Source: Synergistaceae bacterium (GTDB taxonomy: Bacteria > Synergistota > Synergistia > Synergistales > Aminobacteriaceae). Taken from it: a stretch of DNA of 50,854 nt. The DNA lies in the NCBI GenBank assembly GCA_017445205.1, contig JAFSUP010000007.1, forward strand, positions 1 to 50,854, written 5' to 3'. Within the stretch, counting starts at the first letter, position 1, and every line of letters begins with the position of its first letter. Shown here in pieces: positions 22,101 to 30,476 of the stretch. The notes under the pieces are model-generated. The model worked only from the letters and a program-made list of their open reading frames with translations. It made no database searches and was not told where the DNA came from. The position numbers and the translations under genes were made by a program.

Positions 22101-24689
22101 ATGAATGAAAAAACAGCTGAAGAAAAATTAAGACAAACCCTCGAGGGTAATACATCTGGTGAAACACAACAACGGGCACGCCGCACCGTTCGAAGCGTTA
22201 GAAAAAAGCCCGTCGCAGATAAAGTTGCGGACCTATTTATGGAAGACTTTGAAAAAAATTTCGTGCAAAGTCTTCAAGTTGATAATACTCAAAAAAAATC
22301 GAAAGTTAAAAAATCTGCTCCTAAAATTCAGCCGACTGAACATAAATCAAAATCTAAACCTGCTGCAGCTCCAAAGCCAATCGAAAAAACGGCGCCCGCA
22401 GAACCAGAGCCAGTATCGCAACCAAAAACAGAAATTAAAATTCCAGAGCCACCGGCAAAAATAGAAGAAGTCGAAACTCATGAGCCAATTCCGGAGCCGC
22501 TAGAACAAGAGCCAATCTCACAGCCGGAGCAAAATTCAGAAATTCTTGAAGTCGTTGAACCTGAAGAAATTCAAGCTCCTGAGCCGGAACCTGAAATTAT
22601 TGATGCGCCGCTCGAATTTGAGATAAAAAATGAAAAATCAGAATTAGTTCCCGCAGAACCTGAAACGCAAGAGCCAAGTGAAGAAGCTGAAATTTTCGCC
22701 GCGTCTGAAAAATCTCAATCGATAGAGCCAGAGCCGGAACAAGTTCAAGAACTTCCGGAAATCCCGTTAATCAGCGAAAATAATGACGTTGTGCAAAACG
22801 AAAATTTAGATTCTGACGTTTTTGAAGAAGTTTCAAGCGGGGCTGAAGGCGAACTTCCTGACATTCCCGTCATAAGCGCTGACGAAGCGGACGAAAAAGA
22901 CGCAAGCGAAGAAATCGCAATCGATTCGCAAGAGCCTGACGAAATCTTAGAAGAGAAATTAGAAGACTCTGAAACGGCGTCAGAAATCGAAAATGAAATC
23001 AACGATTTAGAATCAGAAGAGCCTGAAGCACTCATAGAAGATGAAATCGACGAAACGGAAGAAGCTGACGAAGCGGGCGAAGCTGATTCTTTTGTACCAT
23101 CGGCCGACATCGTTTTGAACGTCGAGGACGAAATCCCGCAAGCTCAAGAGTCGGCTGAAAATCCTGAAGGCGAATCCGTTCCCGTCTCTGTTTCAATGCC
23201 TGAAACAACTAAAACAGCCGAGGATAAATTAATGGCCGATATTGCAGAGGCAATGACCGGCAGCCCTTTGACGCTCGAGGCGCGCGAAGCTCCCGAACCT
23301 TACAAAATTCCCGAAAATTTCTTGAGCGAAGCAAATAGCGACCCTTCAAAGCAATCTGCGGAAGAAAAATTAATCGCAAATATCGCCGAGGCCATGTCTG
23401 ATTCCCCGATTGAAACGGCCGCGCGAAATTCTTCACAAAATTTTGAAGAAGACTTAAATAATTTAAACGAGCTTATGCCAGATTTTCCACCGCGCGAAGA
23501 GCCTTTGACCGAAGAAATCGATCTTTCTCGCTACGAAGAAGACCCGCAAGAACCTGAATCACAACCCGAAAATGCGGAGCAAGAATCAGAAAAGCCTGAA
23601 ACAGAAATTGAAGCTACTTTTGATGAAGTTCCTTTGCCGGAGCCTGTTGAAGAGCCTGACCCGGAGCCGGCCGAAGTCCCGGAACAGAATGAAGAATTAT
23701 TAAACGAAGAATCTGACTCTGAATCAGAATCAGAAATTCTGCCCGAAGCCGAAGAAACGCTTCCTAAAGCTGACGTTTCAGAGCCTGAAACAGTTTTAGA
23801 ATCGTTTGAAACTCCCGCAGACTTAGAACCGGAAACGGACGAACCCGAAGAAGAAGATTTTTCAGGACTAGATCCCGAAGCAGCAATTTCGTTACTTGCA
23901 GACGATGACGAAGAAGAGCCAGATACGGAGGTATCACAAGAAAACGACATGCCTGAACAAAGTTTATTAGATGATAGTGAAGAAATTTCTTCAGGTGAAA
24001 TCACGCCTGAAAGTGATTTTGAAGATTCTAGCGAAGATGATTTTGATATTAATTCACTTGGTGCAATCAGCGCAGCAACTTCAATGCCGGATTATGACGA
24101 GCCAGAAACTGAAACAGAATCTTATGAGCCGGCTGAAGAAGCAAGTTATAGCAGTGTAAATAATAATTTTAGAAATTTTGATAATTTTGACGAAGACAAC
24201 ACTCCCCCGGAAAATTTGAATCAGGGCGAAGAAGAAGAAAAAGGAAAAGTCATGGGTTTGCGCGAAAAAATCGCAGAAAGGAAAGCAGAAAACGAAATGA
24301 GCAAGAAAACAGACGCGGGCGAAAAAAAGAAAAAATCTTTACCATCATTTAATATCGCTGGCAAAATTATGCCGCTCCTCTTGATTTCGTTGCTTGCTGT
24401 CGGCGGCTTCATAGCGTGGCAACTTATGCAACTTAACAACAAACTCGCAAACGGTTTCACGAATCTGGGAATGTCGGCCGGCAATTTTAATTCTGCTCCT
24501 GCCGAAACTGCTACAAATCCTTCTTATGAGTATTCAATAGATTTTATTTTTGACACTAATTTAAGCGGCAAAATGGCGCAGCGTGGCAAAGAAGGTTGGC
24601 AAGTCGTAGGCTCGCGCCGAACTCAAGACACTGTTACGGGCCAACTTGGTTACGAGTTTATTTTTATGCGCAAGACTGTGGGGAAATAA
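22101..24689 (+). CDS. Very acidic, proline/glutamate-rich membrane-anchored protein with DUF4177-like end
   Basis: 862 residues. A short basic N-terminus is followed by about 650 residues dominated by E, P, S and D in low-complexity runs, surely disordered. A related box A-E-x-K-L recurs three times: near residue 5 (AEEKLRQTLEG), near 371 (AEDKLMADIAEAMTGSP) and near 417 (AEEKLIANIAEAMSDSP). A lysine-rich stretch precedes one membrane helix at about 753-775 (IMPLLLISLLAVGGFIAWQL). The last 60 residues (YEYSIDFIFDTNL, then KEGWQVVGSRR, then YEFIFMRK) resemble the small DUF4177 fold. It is 4 bases upstream of ftsY, so co-expression is likely. The function is unknown; the helical boxes in a long acidic tail suggest a scaffold or tether. 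Confidence 0.8.
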   Translation: MNEKTAEEKLRQTLEGNTSGETQQRARRTVRSVRKKPVADKVADLFMEDFEKNFVQSLQVDNTQKKSKVKKSAPKIQPTEHKSKSKPAAAPKPIEKTAPAEPEPVSQPKTEIKIPEPPAKIEEVETHEPIPEPLEQEPISQPEQNSEILEVVEPEEIQAPEPEPEIIDAPLEFEIKNEKSELVPAEPETQEPSEEAEIFAASEKSQSIEPEPEQVQELPEIPLISENNDVVQNENLDSDVFEEVSSGAEGELPDIPVISADEADEKDASEEIAIDSQEPDEILEEKLEDSETASEIENEINDLESEEPEALIEDEIDETEEADEAGEADSFVPSADIVLNVEDEIPQAQESAENPEGESVPVSVSMPETTKTAEDKLMADIAEAMTGSPLTLEAREAPEPYKIPENFLSEANSDPSKQSAEEKLIANIAEAMSDSPIETAARNSSQNFEEDLNNLNELMPDFPPREEPLTEEIDLSRYEEDPQEPESQPENAEQESEKPETEIEATFDEVPLPEPVEEPDPEPAEVPEQNEELLNEESDSESESEILPEAEETLPKADVSEPETVLESFETPADLEPETDEPEEEDFSGLDPEAAISLLADDDEEEPDTEVSQENDMPEQSLLDDSEEISSGEITPESDFEDSSEDDFDINSLGAISAATSMPDYDEPETETESYEPAEEASYSSVNNNFRNFDNFDEDNTPPENLNQGEEEEKGKVMGLREKIAERKAENEMSKKTDAGEKKKKSLPSFNIAGKIMPLLLISLLAVGGFIAWQLMQLNNKLANGFTNLGMSAGNFNSAPAETATNPSYEYSIDFIFDTNLSGKMAQRGKEGWQVVGSRRTQDTVTGQLGYEFIFMRKTVGK

Positions 24690-24693
24690 AATC

Positions 24694-25623
24694 ATGGCAT
24701 TTTTTGCAAAACTTAAAGACAAATTAAAGGGCGTTCGCGAAAAATGGAGCGGAGGAATTTCAAAATTATTTTCCGCAAAAAATTTCGATTCTGATTTTTG
24801 GGATTCTCTTGAAGCTCAATTAATCGCGGGTGACACCGGACTTGATTTCACTGAAGAAATTATTGACTTTCTTAAAGCCGAGGCCAAGAGCAAAAATATT
24901 AAAACTCCCGGCGAATTAAAAAATATTTTTGTCGAAAAAATTACCGGCGAGTTAAATTCTGTCCCGGGCATGGGCAAGAGTTTTGAACTTAAAAAAACTC
25001 CTCTAATTTTGTTAATGATCGGCGTCAACGGAAGCGGAAAAACAACTTCGGCCGGCAAACTTGCGACTTTATACAAAAATCAAAATAAAAAAGTCATCAT
25101 GGCCGCCGCTGATACTTTCAGAGCCGCAGCAGTCGAGCAGTTGAAAATTTGGGGCGAACGTTCGGGCGTCCGCGTTATTGCTCAAGGTCAAGGAAGCGAC
25201 CCCGCTGCTGTGGCGTTTGACGCATGGAAAGCCGCAGAAAGTTCAAAAGCTGATGTCTTAATTGTCGATACCGCCGGGCGACTTCATGATAAACATAATT
25301 TAATGGAAGAACTTAAAAAAATTCATCGCGTTCTTTCACGTGAAGCCGGAGCTGACAGAATCGAAACTGTGCTTGTGCTTGACGCTGTTTTAGGTCAAAA
25401 TTCTGTTGTCCAAGCTGAGACTTTCAATAATATAATTCCAGTGTCTTCGATAATTTTGACGAAGTATGACAATACTGCAAAAGGCGGCGTCGTATTATCG
25501 ATTGCCAAAAAATTAAAAGTCCCTGTTCGTTATATCGGACTTGGTGAGGGCGCGGACGATCTTAATAATTTTGACCCTGCCGAATTTGCAGCCGCTCTTC
25601 TCGAACTTGAAACAGAAAAGTGA
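24694..25623 (+). CDS. ftsY: Signal recognition particle receptor FtsY
   Basis: SRP-receptor GTPase that brings ribosomes making membrane proteins to the membrane. The start is the ATG at 24694, just after the stop of the upstream gene; the product begins MAFFAKLKDKLKGVREKW, a short amphipathic membrane-binding segment, so it lacks the long acidic A domain of E. coli FtsY. NG domain: P-loop GVNGSGKT at 110-117, then DTFRAAAVEQL, DTAGRLHDKHNLMEEL and TKYDNTAKGG, where the family usually has TKLDGTAKGG. 309 residues. The next gene overlaps the stop by 4 bases. The upstream neighbour is a long acidic membrane-anchored protein; a link to the missing A domain is only a thought. Confidence 0.95.
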   Translation: MAFFAKLKDKLKGVREKWSGGISKLFSAKNFDSDFWDSLEAQLIAGDTGLDFTEEIIDFLKAEAKSKNIKTPGELKNIFVEKITGELNSVPGMGKSFELKKTPLILLMIGVNGSGKTTSAGKLATLYKNQNKKVIMAAADTFRAAAVEQLKIWGERSGVRVIAQGQGSDPAAVAFDAWKAAESSKADVLIVDTAGRLHDKHNLMEELKKIHRVLSREAGADRIETVLVLDAVLGQNSVVQAETFNNIIPVSSIILTKYDNTAKGGVVLSIAKKLKVPVRYIGLGEGADDLNNFDPAEFAAALLELETEK

Positions 25624-26600
25624 AAACTCCAGAAACAAATTTATCGGCTCTGACGCCTGATTCAACGCTTCTACAATTTTTGCGCACTCTGTTCAGCACG
25701 GCTGCCGAGTACGCTGTTTATGTTCCTGATGTCGGCGATGTAATTGTGATTAATAAAGGCCAGCTTATTTCTATGGTTGAGCGCAACTGTGCAGACGCAA
25801 TGATTAAACGCCTGCCGCAGCTGGCTGAACGAAATATTTTTAGGCCGCTCGACGTTTCTGTAATCGAATCGCCGGAGGACTCTGAAGCGCTTTACGTTAA
25901 AAACACCGGGGCTTTTGTTGCGTCGCTTGACCTCGCACTTGACCCCGATGTCCCGCAGTTTCCTGAATGGTGGAACGCTCCTGTGCCGTTTGCAATGTCT
26001 TCGCGAGGAGTTTTGAAGCTCAATGACAGAGCCGTAAGTATGTTTGGAAACGGACTTGAAAAATTAAACGCCGCAGAACTTCCTGACCGTGACGAATTTA
26101 TAGTGCGTCTTGAAGGGCTCAATGGCACGAGATTTATAGCGTTTAGATATTTAAGTCCCGGAATTTTTACGATTGACGACTGCACCGATGACTTGACTGA
26201 CGCTCAGGATATAACGTGGTGGGCTGCAGTCGGTCAGACTTGGGTTAAAGAAATCGAAGCGCGCGGCGGAACGTGGCAAAGATTTTCAAATCCTCCCGAA
26301 GATAAAGATTCAAAAAATTTTCGCGCCTGTGAATGGAACGGAGAAGTTCAAGGATATTTAAGCATCGACGTGCCGAAAAAGAAAATTAAAAATGAAAATT
26401 TAGGAATTAAGGCCGCAAATAAGAACACAAAAAAGAAAAAAATTTCTTCAAATTCGAAAGAAAATATTAAAACTTCGCAGCCAGAATCTGAAATTAAAAA
26501 TCCTGATGACGTAATCGGACATATAGGCCCGCAGGCTATGGCGTTGTTGACAGCGGGACAAACTCGTGAAGGTAACGGCGGAGCAGCTTTTTTGATGTAA
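25620..26600 (+). CDS. Hypothetical protein coupled to FtsY
   Basis: 326 residues starting at a GTG that overlaps the ftsY stop (GTGA), so translation is probably coupled. I do not recognise a named family. Residues about 1-120 and 120-230 look like two alpha/beta modules; the second (FAMSSRGVLKLNDRAVSMFG and later DEFIVRLEGLNGTRFIAFRYL) has a PAS-like flavour but is not convincing. A lysine-rich disordered stretch (about 255-300) leads to a conserved-looking C-terminal tail. No signal peptide or membrane helix. A G-quadruplex hairpin repeat begins 6 bases after the stop. Confidence 0.7.
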   Translation: MKTPETNLSALTPDSTLLQFLRTLFSTAAEYAVYVPDVGDVIVINKGQLISMVERNCADAMIKRLPQLAERNIFRPLDVSVIESPEDSEALYVKNTGAFVASLDLALDPDVPQFPEWWNAPVPFAMSSRGVLKLNDRAVSMFGNGLEKLNAAELPDRDEFIVRLEGLNGTRFIAFRYLSPGIFTIDDCTDDLTDAQDITWWAAVGQTWVKEIEARGGTWQRFSNPPEDKDSKNFRACEWNGEVQGYLSIDVPKKKIKNENLGIKAANKNTKKKKISSNSKENIKTSQPESEIKNPDDVIGHIGPQAMALLTAGQTREGNGGAAFLM

Positions 26601-26605
26601 TCGCA

Positions 26606-26653
26606 GCCGCGCTCGAAGCTCGGGGTGGGCGGGTGGGAGAGCAAGAGCGCGGC
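26606..26653 (+). repeat. G-quadruplex hairpin repeat, copy 4
   Basis: Outer 9-bp stem GCCGCGCTC (26606..26614) / GAGCGCGGC (26645..26653). Compared with copy 2, one base pair differs with both sides changed. An inner stem GCTC/GAGC, also compensated relative to copy 2, closes the loop GGGGTGGGCGGGTGGGA. Confidence 0.8.
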
Positions 26654-26665
26654 ATAAAAAATTAT

Positions 26666-26693
26666 TAAAGTAATGAAAATATTGTTCCGAAAA
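26666..26693 (+). promoter_or_regulatory. Candidate sigma-28 (FliA) promoter of the main flagellin
   Basis: TAAAGTAA at 26666..26673 and TCCGAAAA at 26686..26693, 12 bases apart, compared with the FliA consensus TAAAGTTT-N11-GCCGATAA. It would give a leader of about 315 bases before the flagellin start. Its position ahead of a flagellin gene is what FliA promoters do, but the match is partial. Confidence 0.5.
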
Positions 26694-26756
26694 TGTGAAT
26701 GAACATTGGAAAGGCCGTTACCATTTAGGCCAATTTGTAAAATTTAATTTATTTTT

Positions 26757-26940
26757 GAAACCTTTTCGCGAAAGAGGATAAAGGTTAATTGCAACAAAGC
26801 GCACGCAGCCAACGCCGCAGAATATTCGCAACCCGGTACCCGCATGGAACGGGCGCGAGCGTTTCAGAAGTGGGATAAATCCCGAGGAAAAGATTTCTGC
26901 GAAACGGGCGGGGAACTCTCGATATATAAAGCGCGAGAGG
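26757..26940 (+). promoter_or_regulatory. Structured 5' leader of the flagellin mRNA with alternative stems
   Basis: A GC-rich island in an otherwise AT-rich gap of about 410 bases (26601..27014). Visible pairings: CGCAGAA 26816..26822 with TTCTGCG 26895..26901; CCCG 26839..26842 with CGGG 26850..26853; GGGA 26872..26875 with TCCC 26880..26883. CGAGAG 26934..26939 can pair either with CTCTCG 26916..26921 or, as part of CGCGAGAGG, with CCTTTTCGCG 26761..26770. AACCTTT 26759..26765 can instead pair with AAAGGTT 26780..26786. Such mutually exclusive stems are typical of regulatory leaders. I cannot assign it to a known riboswitch class. The rest of the gap shows no gene. Confidence 0.5.
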
Positions 26941-27014
26941 TGGAATTTTAAGAAAAACTCTTGCACACGGATGGCAGGAGAAATTTACTAAACATTACAG
27001 GGAGGTTTTTTACA

Positions 27015-29858
27015 ATGTCAATGGTAATTCAACACAACATACCGGCTTTACAGAGCTACAACATTGTTAATAACACAAGCAATGCTCTTCAGAAGTCGAT
27101 AGCGAAACTTTCAAGCGGTCTTCGCATTAACTCAGCTGCAGACGACGCCGCAGGCCTTGCAATCAGCGAGAAAATGCGCGCACAGATTAGCGGACTCGAC
27201 CGTGCAGTAGCCAACACTCAGGACGGCATCAGCCTTATCCAGACAGCTGAAGGCGCACTCGGCGAGACTCACTCAATCCTTCAGAGAATGCGCGAGCTTT
27301 CAGTTCAGGCAGCCAACGACACACTGACCCAGCAGGACAGAAGCTATATCCAGGAAGAAATCGGGCAGCTTAACGAGGAAATTACCCGTATCGGCAACAC
27401 GACACAGTTCAACAAAAAGAAACTCCTCAACGGCGACGCCGCAGCACTCTGGAGCAGCAGCGACAGCGAAACAAAAGCTATCGTTAAAGGCGGTCTTCGT
27501 GAAATCGACCAGTTCGGCCAGAAGAGATCAGTCGAAGGCAACTACAAGATCAGCGTTAAAGCTGACCCCGGGCAGGGCGAAGTTCAGAAGTCGGACATCA
27601 TGAAAATTAAACATGATAACGTCGTAATGAACAAGACCGTCAACAGCAACGCTGGCGTAGAAGATTTCACGGTTAATAACGTACCGGCCGGCAGCTACAA
27701 GCTTTCTTATACGACGAACGCACCTGCCGCCAATGAGCAGCTTACAGCAGCTTACGGAATCGGCGGTCCGATGCAGCAAACGACCAGTACGTTCACTTTC
27801 AACGGAACGACCGGCCCCGTAACAAAGATCACCGTTTCGACAGATGACGGAGTTGAAATTTGGTCAACCAGCGGCACTGACATTTTCGGAACTGGCGATA
27901 ATGGTGCGCCTTCTGAGCTTGAACAAGCGTTCTTTGACGGAACGGTTGACTATACAGGTGCCGATACGCCTGTTGCTGACAACGATGGGAATAACCACTC
28001 CTATTCAGGCGTTAGAGACGAGATCGTTAAAGCTGCTAAAGAAAAGGGAATCTCTCTCACTGGCGATTTCACAAACGGCATTACCGCCACGAAAGTTGGC
28101 AATAACAAAGCAGCCGGTATTAAGATCACTTATGAAGGCGGCGGAGTCACTGACGCAAGCCCGGTGTCATCCATTGATGATACTCAGACGGCCAATGCTG
28201 ACCCTGCGACCGGTGTATTTACGTTCGCTTCCAACGATATCGTTGACAACGCAAGCATTCTCTTTGAAGTTACCAATGTTGACCAGGTGAACCGTGCAGT
28301 TACCCTCAAAGCGACGGCTCAGACAATGTCAGAGAACGGCACAACCTCAACATCAACGCAGGACAACATCGTTCTTTCGCTTGGCGCAGACCCATCGAGT
28401 GACAACCCCAATACGGTTGACCTTAGCGATCTTCTCAACGTTACTGACGGAGGCACAGCCGCGCAGATTTCGTTGGTAGACACAACTGGTTTCCTTTCGA
28501 TTCAGGACGGTGCGAAGTTCGTCTATTCAGTAACACCGCAGGGCTTGACCGCAGGCGGCAGCAACGAACTTAGAATCAATATTGATTCTTCAATCGACAG
28601 CACTTGGGACGAGAAATGGGACGGCGGTCCTTTCCGCGGCCAGCAGCCTCAGTACTTGTTAGATGCTGATAAAGTTGCAAACGCTGAGCTTGATTTCAAC
28701 CAGTTCTATCTCAACGAGAAGACCGGAACAGTCGATATGGGGACACTCACCCTTAAGACCAACAATGACTTCAAGTACACGAACGGTGCTCTTGACACTG
28801 GTTTGAATAATCCTATTCAGGACGGCGATGTTCTTGCTAGCGGCGATGTTGCGTATATCGGCAAAGTTGCAACCGGCGACACGAAGCTCCGCGACCTTGA
28901 CAAGTTCTGGAACTCAGAGGGAACTTTCCTTCTTGACGATCCCAAGACGATCACGCTTAATCAGGGCAACGGCAGCACCGCTTCAGTGACGCTTTACGCG
29001 AACGACACGCTTGACGACGTAGCAAAGAAGCTTAATAACGCGATAGCCAATGACCTCGGCCAGAGCAAATACGTCAATGACTCATCGAAGTTTGCGACAT
29101 TTGTCAGCGGCGGTTCAAAAGAATCCGAATCGGTTGATGGTACATTCATTCTCCGTTCAGTTGTTCCCGGCAAAGACGGCGAAATCACACTTTCCGGCGA
29201 CGAGCAGGTGTTGAACGCTTTCTCACTGAACACGATTCAGGAATCAAAAGAAACGAAATACACCGTCAACGTTACTGACGCTCACACCGGCGCAACAGTC
29301 GCGCAAGATGTCAAAGTAACGGGCAACGTAGCTCACGGCTTAATTTCCGAAAACGTTGATGTTGAGTTCAGCGCACTTGGCGGAGTCAACGCTACATGGA
29401 ACGACAAACTCAAAAAGTTCGATTACTCGTCAACAACGCAGGATTCAGTTCTTCACCTTTCCGACAACACCACAGTGCTTCAAATTGGTGCAAACGAAGG
29501 CGAAGACATGGGCCTCAATATCGGCGATATGCGTTCACACGCTCTCGGACTTGACGGAGTTAACGTTATGAGCCATGATAGAGCAGCTCGCTCAATCACG
29601 ATCATCGACAACGCTATCGACAAAGTTTCGACACAGCGCGCTAAACTCGGTGCTTACCAGAACAGACTCGAGTACACAGCGAATAACTTGACGACGGCCA
29701 GCGAGAACCTGACCTCCGCAGAGAGCAGAATCCGCGACGCCGACATGGCGAAGGAAATGATGCAGTTCACGAAACTTAACATCATGCTTCAGGCTGGTAA
29801 CTCAATGCTTGCACAAGCAAACCAGCAGCCTCAGAACGTCCTCAGCCTGATCCGTTAG
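27015..29858 (+). CDS. Giant flagellin (main filament protein), 947 residues
   Basis: Structural subunit of the flagellar filament. Start at the ATG at 27015, 9 bases after CAGGGAGG; an upstream in-frame start lies in the leader and has no such site. The N-terminal D0/D1 region (residues 1-170) is textbook: [20 protein letters not shown], then [16 protein letters not shown] and [19 protein letters not shown]. The C-terminal 75 residues form the matching helix and end in VLSLIR. Between them lie about 700 residues of variable, probably surface-exposed sequence, including a flagellin_IN-like block ([11 protein letters not shown]). Codons are strongly biased (CAG, AAC, GAC), unlike the neighbours, as expected for very high expression. 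Preceded by a sigma-28-like promoter and structured leader, followed by a terminator. Most flagellins have 270-500 residues. Confidence 0.94.
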   Translation: MSMVIQHNIPALQSYNIVNNTSNALQKSIAKLSSGLRINSAADDAAGLAISEKMRAQISGLDRAVANTQDGISLIQTAEGALGETHSILQRMRELSVQAANDTLTQQDRSYIQEEIGQLNEEITRIGNTTQFNKKKLLNGDAAALWSSSDSETKAIVKGGLREIDQFGQKRSVEGNYKISVKADPGQGEVQKSDIMKIKHDNVVMNKTVNSNAGVEDFTVNNVPAGSYKLSYTTNAPAANEQLTAAYGIGGPMQQTTSTFTFNGTTGPVTKITVSTDDGVEIWSTSGTDIFGTGDNGAPSELEQAFFDGTVDYTGADTPVADNDGNNHSYSGVRDEIVKAAKEKGISLTGDFTNGITATKVGNNKAAGIKITYEGGGVTDASPVSSIDDTQTANADPATGVFTFASNDIVDNASILFEVTNVDQVNRAVTLKATAQTMSENGTTSTSTQDNIVLSLGADPSSDNPNTVDLSDLLNVTDGGTAAQISLVDTTGFLSIQDGAKFVYSVTPQGLTAGGSNELRINIDSSIDSTWDEKWDGGPFRGQQPQYLLDADKVANAELDFNQFYLNEKTGTVDMGTLTLKTNNDFKYTNGALDTGLNNPIQDGDVLASGDVAYIGKVATGDTKLRDLDKFWNSEGTFLLDDPKTITLNQGNGSTASVTLYANDTLDDVAKKLNNAIANDLGQSKYVNDSSKFATFVSGGSKESESVDGTFILRSVVPGKDGEITLSGDEQVLNAFSLNTIQESKETKYTVNVTDAHTGATVAQDVKVTGNVAHGLISENVDVEFSALGGVNATWNDKLKKFDYSSTTQDSVLHLSDNTTVLQIGANEGEDMGLNIGDMRSHALGLDGVNVMSHDRAARSITIIDNAIDKVSTQRAKLGAYQNRLEYTANNLTTASENLTSAESRIRDADMAKEMMQFTKLNIMLQAGNSMLAQANQQPQNVLSLIR

Positions 29859-29907
29859 TAAACAGAGTCTTTACTGACCCTAAAAAAACTTAATAAGCGC
29901 TGCAAAC

Positions 29908-29940
29908 GGGGGAAGGGGGGAAATCTCTCCTCCCCTTTTT
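29908..29940 (+). terminator. Intrinsic terminator of the main flagellin gene
   Basis: GGGGG-AA-GGGGGG pairs with CTCTCCTCCCC around a 4-base loop AAAT (AA bulge, three G-T pairs), followed by TTTTT at 29936..29940. Confidence 0.8.
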
Positions 29941-29979
29941 ATTTTTATAGCTTATTAATGCCTTGCTGAACGGAAGCAG

Positions 29980-30396
29980 GTGATTGACCATGAAAATGGG
30001 ATGAGCACGAATGACTTGTCAGACCCGTTTAATCAATCACAATCTGCTGAACAACGTCAGGTAATCAGGACTAAAACACTTGGCCACGCTTCGGACGCGC
30101 CGTCATCTTCAGAATACAAAAAAGTTGCTGACAAAATCGCACGCGAAGAGGCTCAAGCAAAATCAGAAAACAGAGCCGAACAAGCCGATGAAATCAAAGC
30201 AAAAATTCTTGACAAAGCCTCCGAAATGCGCCATCTGAAATATGATGTTATAGAGGACGCTGATATTGTTCAGATCAGCGTGGTGAGTTCTGCGGACGGC
30301 ACGATTATTCGTAAAGTTCCACCAGATAAAATTGTCAGTTTCGTTAAAAGAATTCGCGAAAAAGAAGAAAAACGAAAACTTGACATTAAAGCATAA
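29980..30396 (+). CDS. flaG: FlaG-family flagellar protein
   Basis: 138 residues. The N-terminal 70 are polar and low in structure. The C-terminal half is the FlaG domain: MRHLKYDVIEDADIVQISVV, followed by DGTIIRKVPPDKIVSFVKRI, which holds the family's I-R-x-x-P block. FlaG proteins influence filament length in some bacteria. The start is uncertain: GTG at 29980 has GGAAG a few bases upstream, while ATG at 30001 is the alternative and would drop 7 residues. It lies between two flagellin genes, as flaG commonly does. Confidence 0.85.
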   Translation: MIDHENGMSTNDLSDPFNQSQSAEQRQVIRTKTLGHASDAPSSSEYKKVADKIAREEAQAKSENRAEQADEIKAKILDKASEMRHLKYDVIEDADIVQISVVSSADGTIIRKVPPDKIVSFVKRIREKEEKRKLDIKA

Positions 30397-30400
30397 AAAA

Positions 30401-30455
30401 TTAGGAGTTAGGAGTTAGGAGTGAAAAAACATTCCTCACTCCTCATTCCTCACTA
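30401..30455 (+). repeat. TTAGGAG heptad repeat with inverted half, copy b
   Basis: Three tandem TTAGGAG/TTAGGAGT units (30401..30422) are followed after GAAAAAAC by the reverse-complement type ATTCCTCACTCCTCATTCCTCACT (to 30455). The RNA could fold into an imperfect hairpin. Located between flaG and the second flagellin. Confidence 0.65.
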
Positions 30456-30476
30456 AAAAGAAGGTGAGAAAAAATT

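Noticed and set aside
22745-24004. Long serine-rich minus-strand frames within the acidic protein gene
   Set aside because: They are the antisense of GAA/GAG/TCA-rich codons of the real gene and have no start signals.
26718-26966. Open frame of 82 codons on the minus strand ahead of the main flagellin
   Set aside because: No ribosome-binding site, odd composition, and it lies exactly over the structured leader, whose base pairing explains the lack of stops better than a protein would.
30401-30455. Possible CRISPR-like array in the heptad repeats
   Set aside because: Units are 7-8 bases without unique spacers of constant length, so this is not a CRISPR array. No CRISPR array was seen anywhere in the window.
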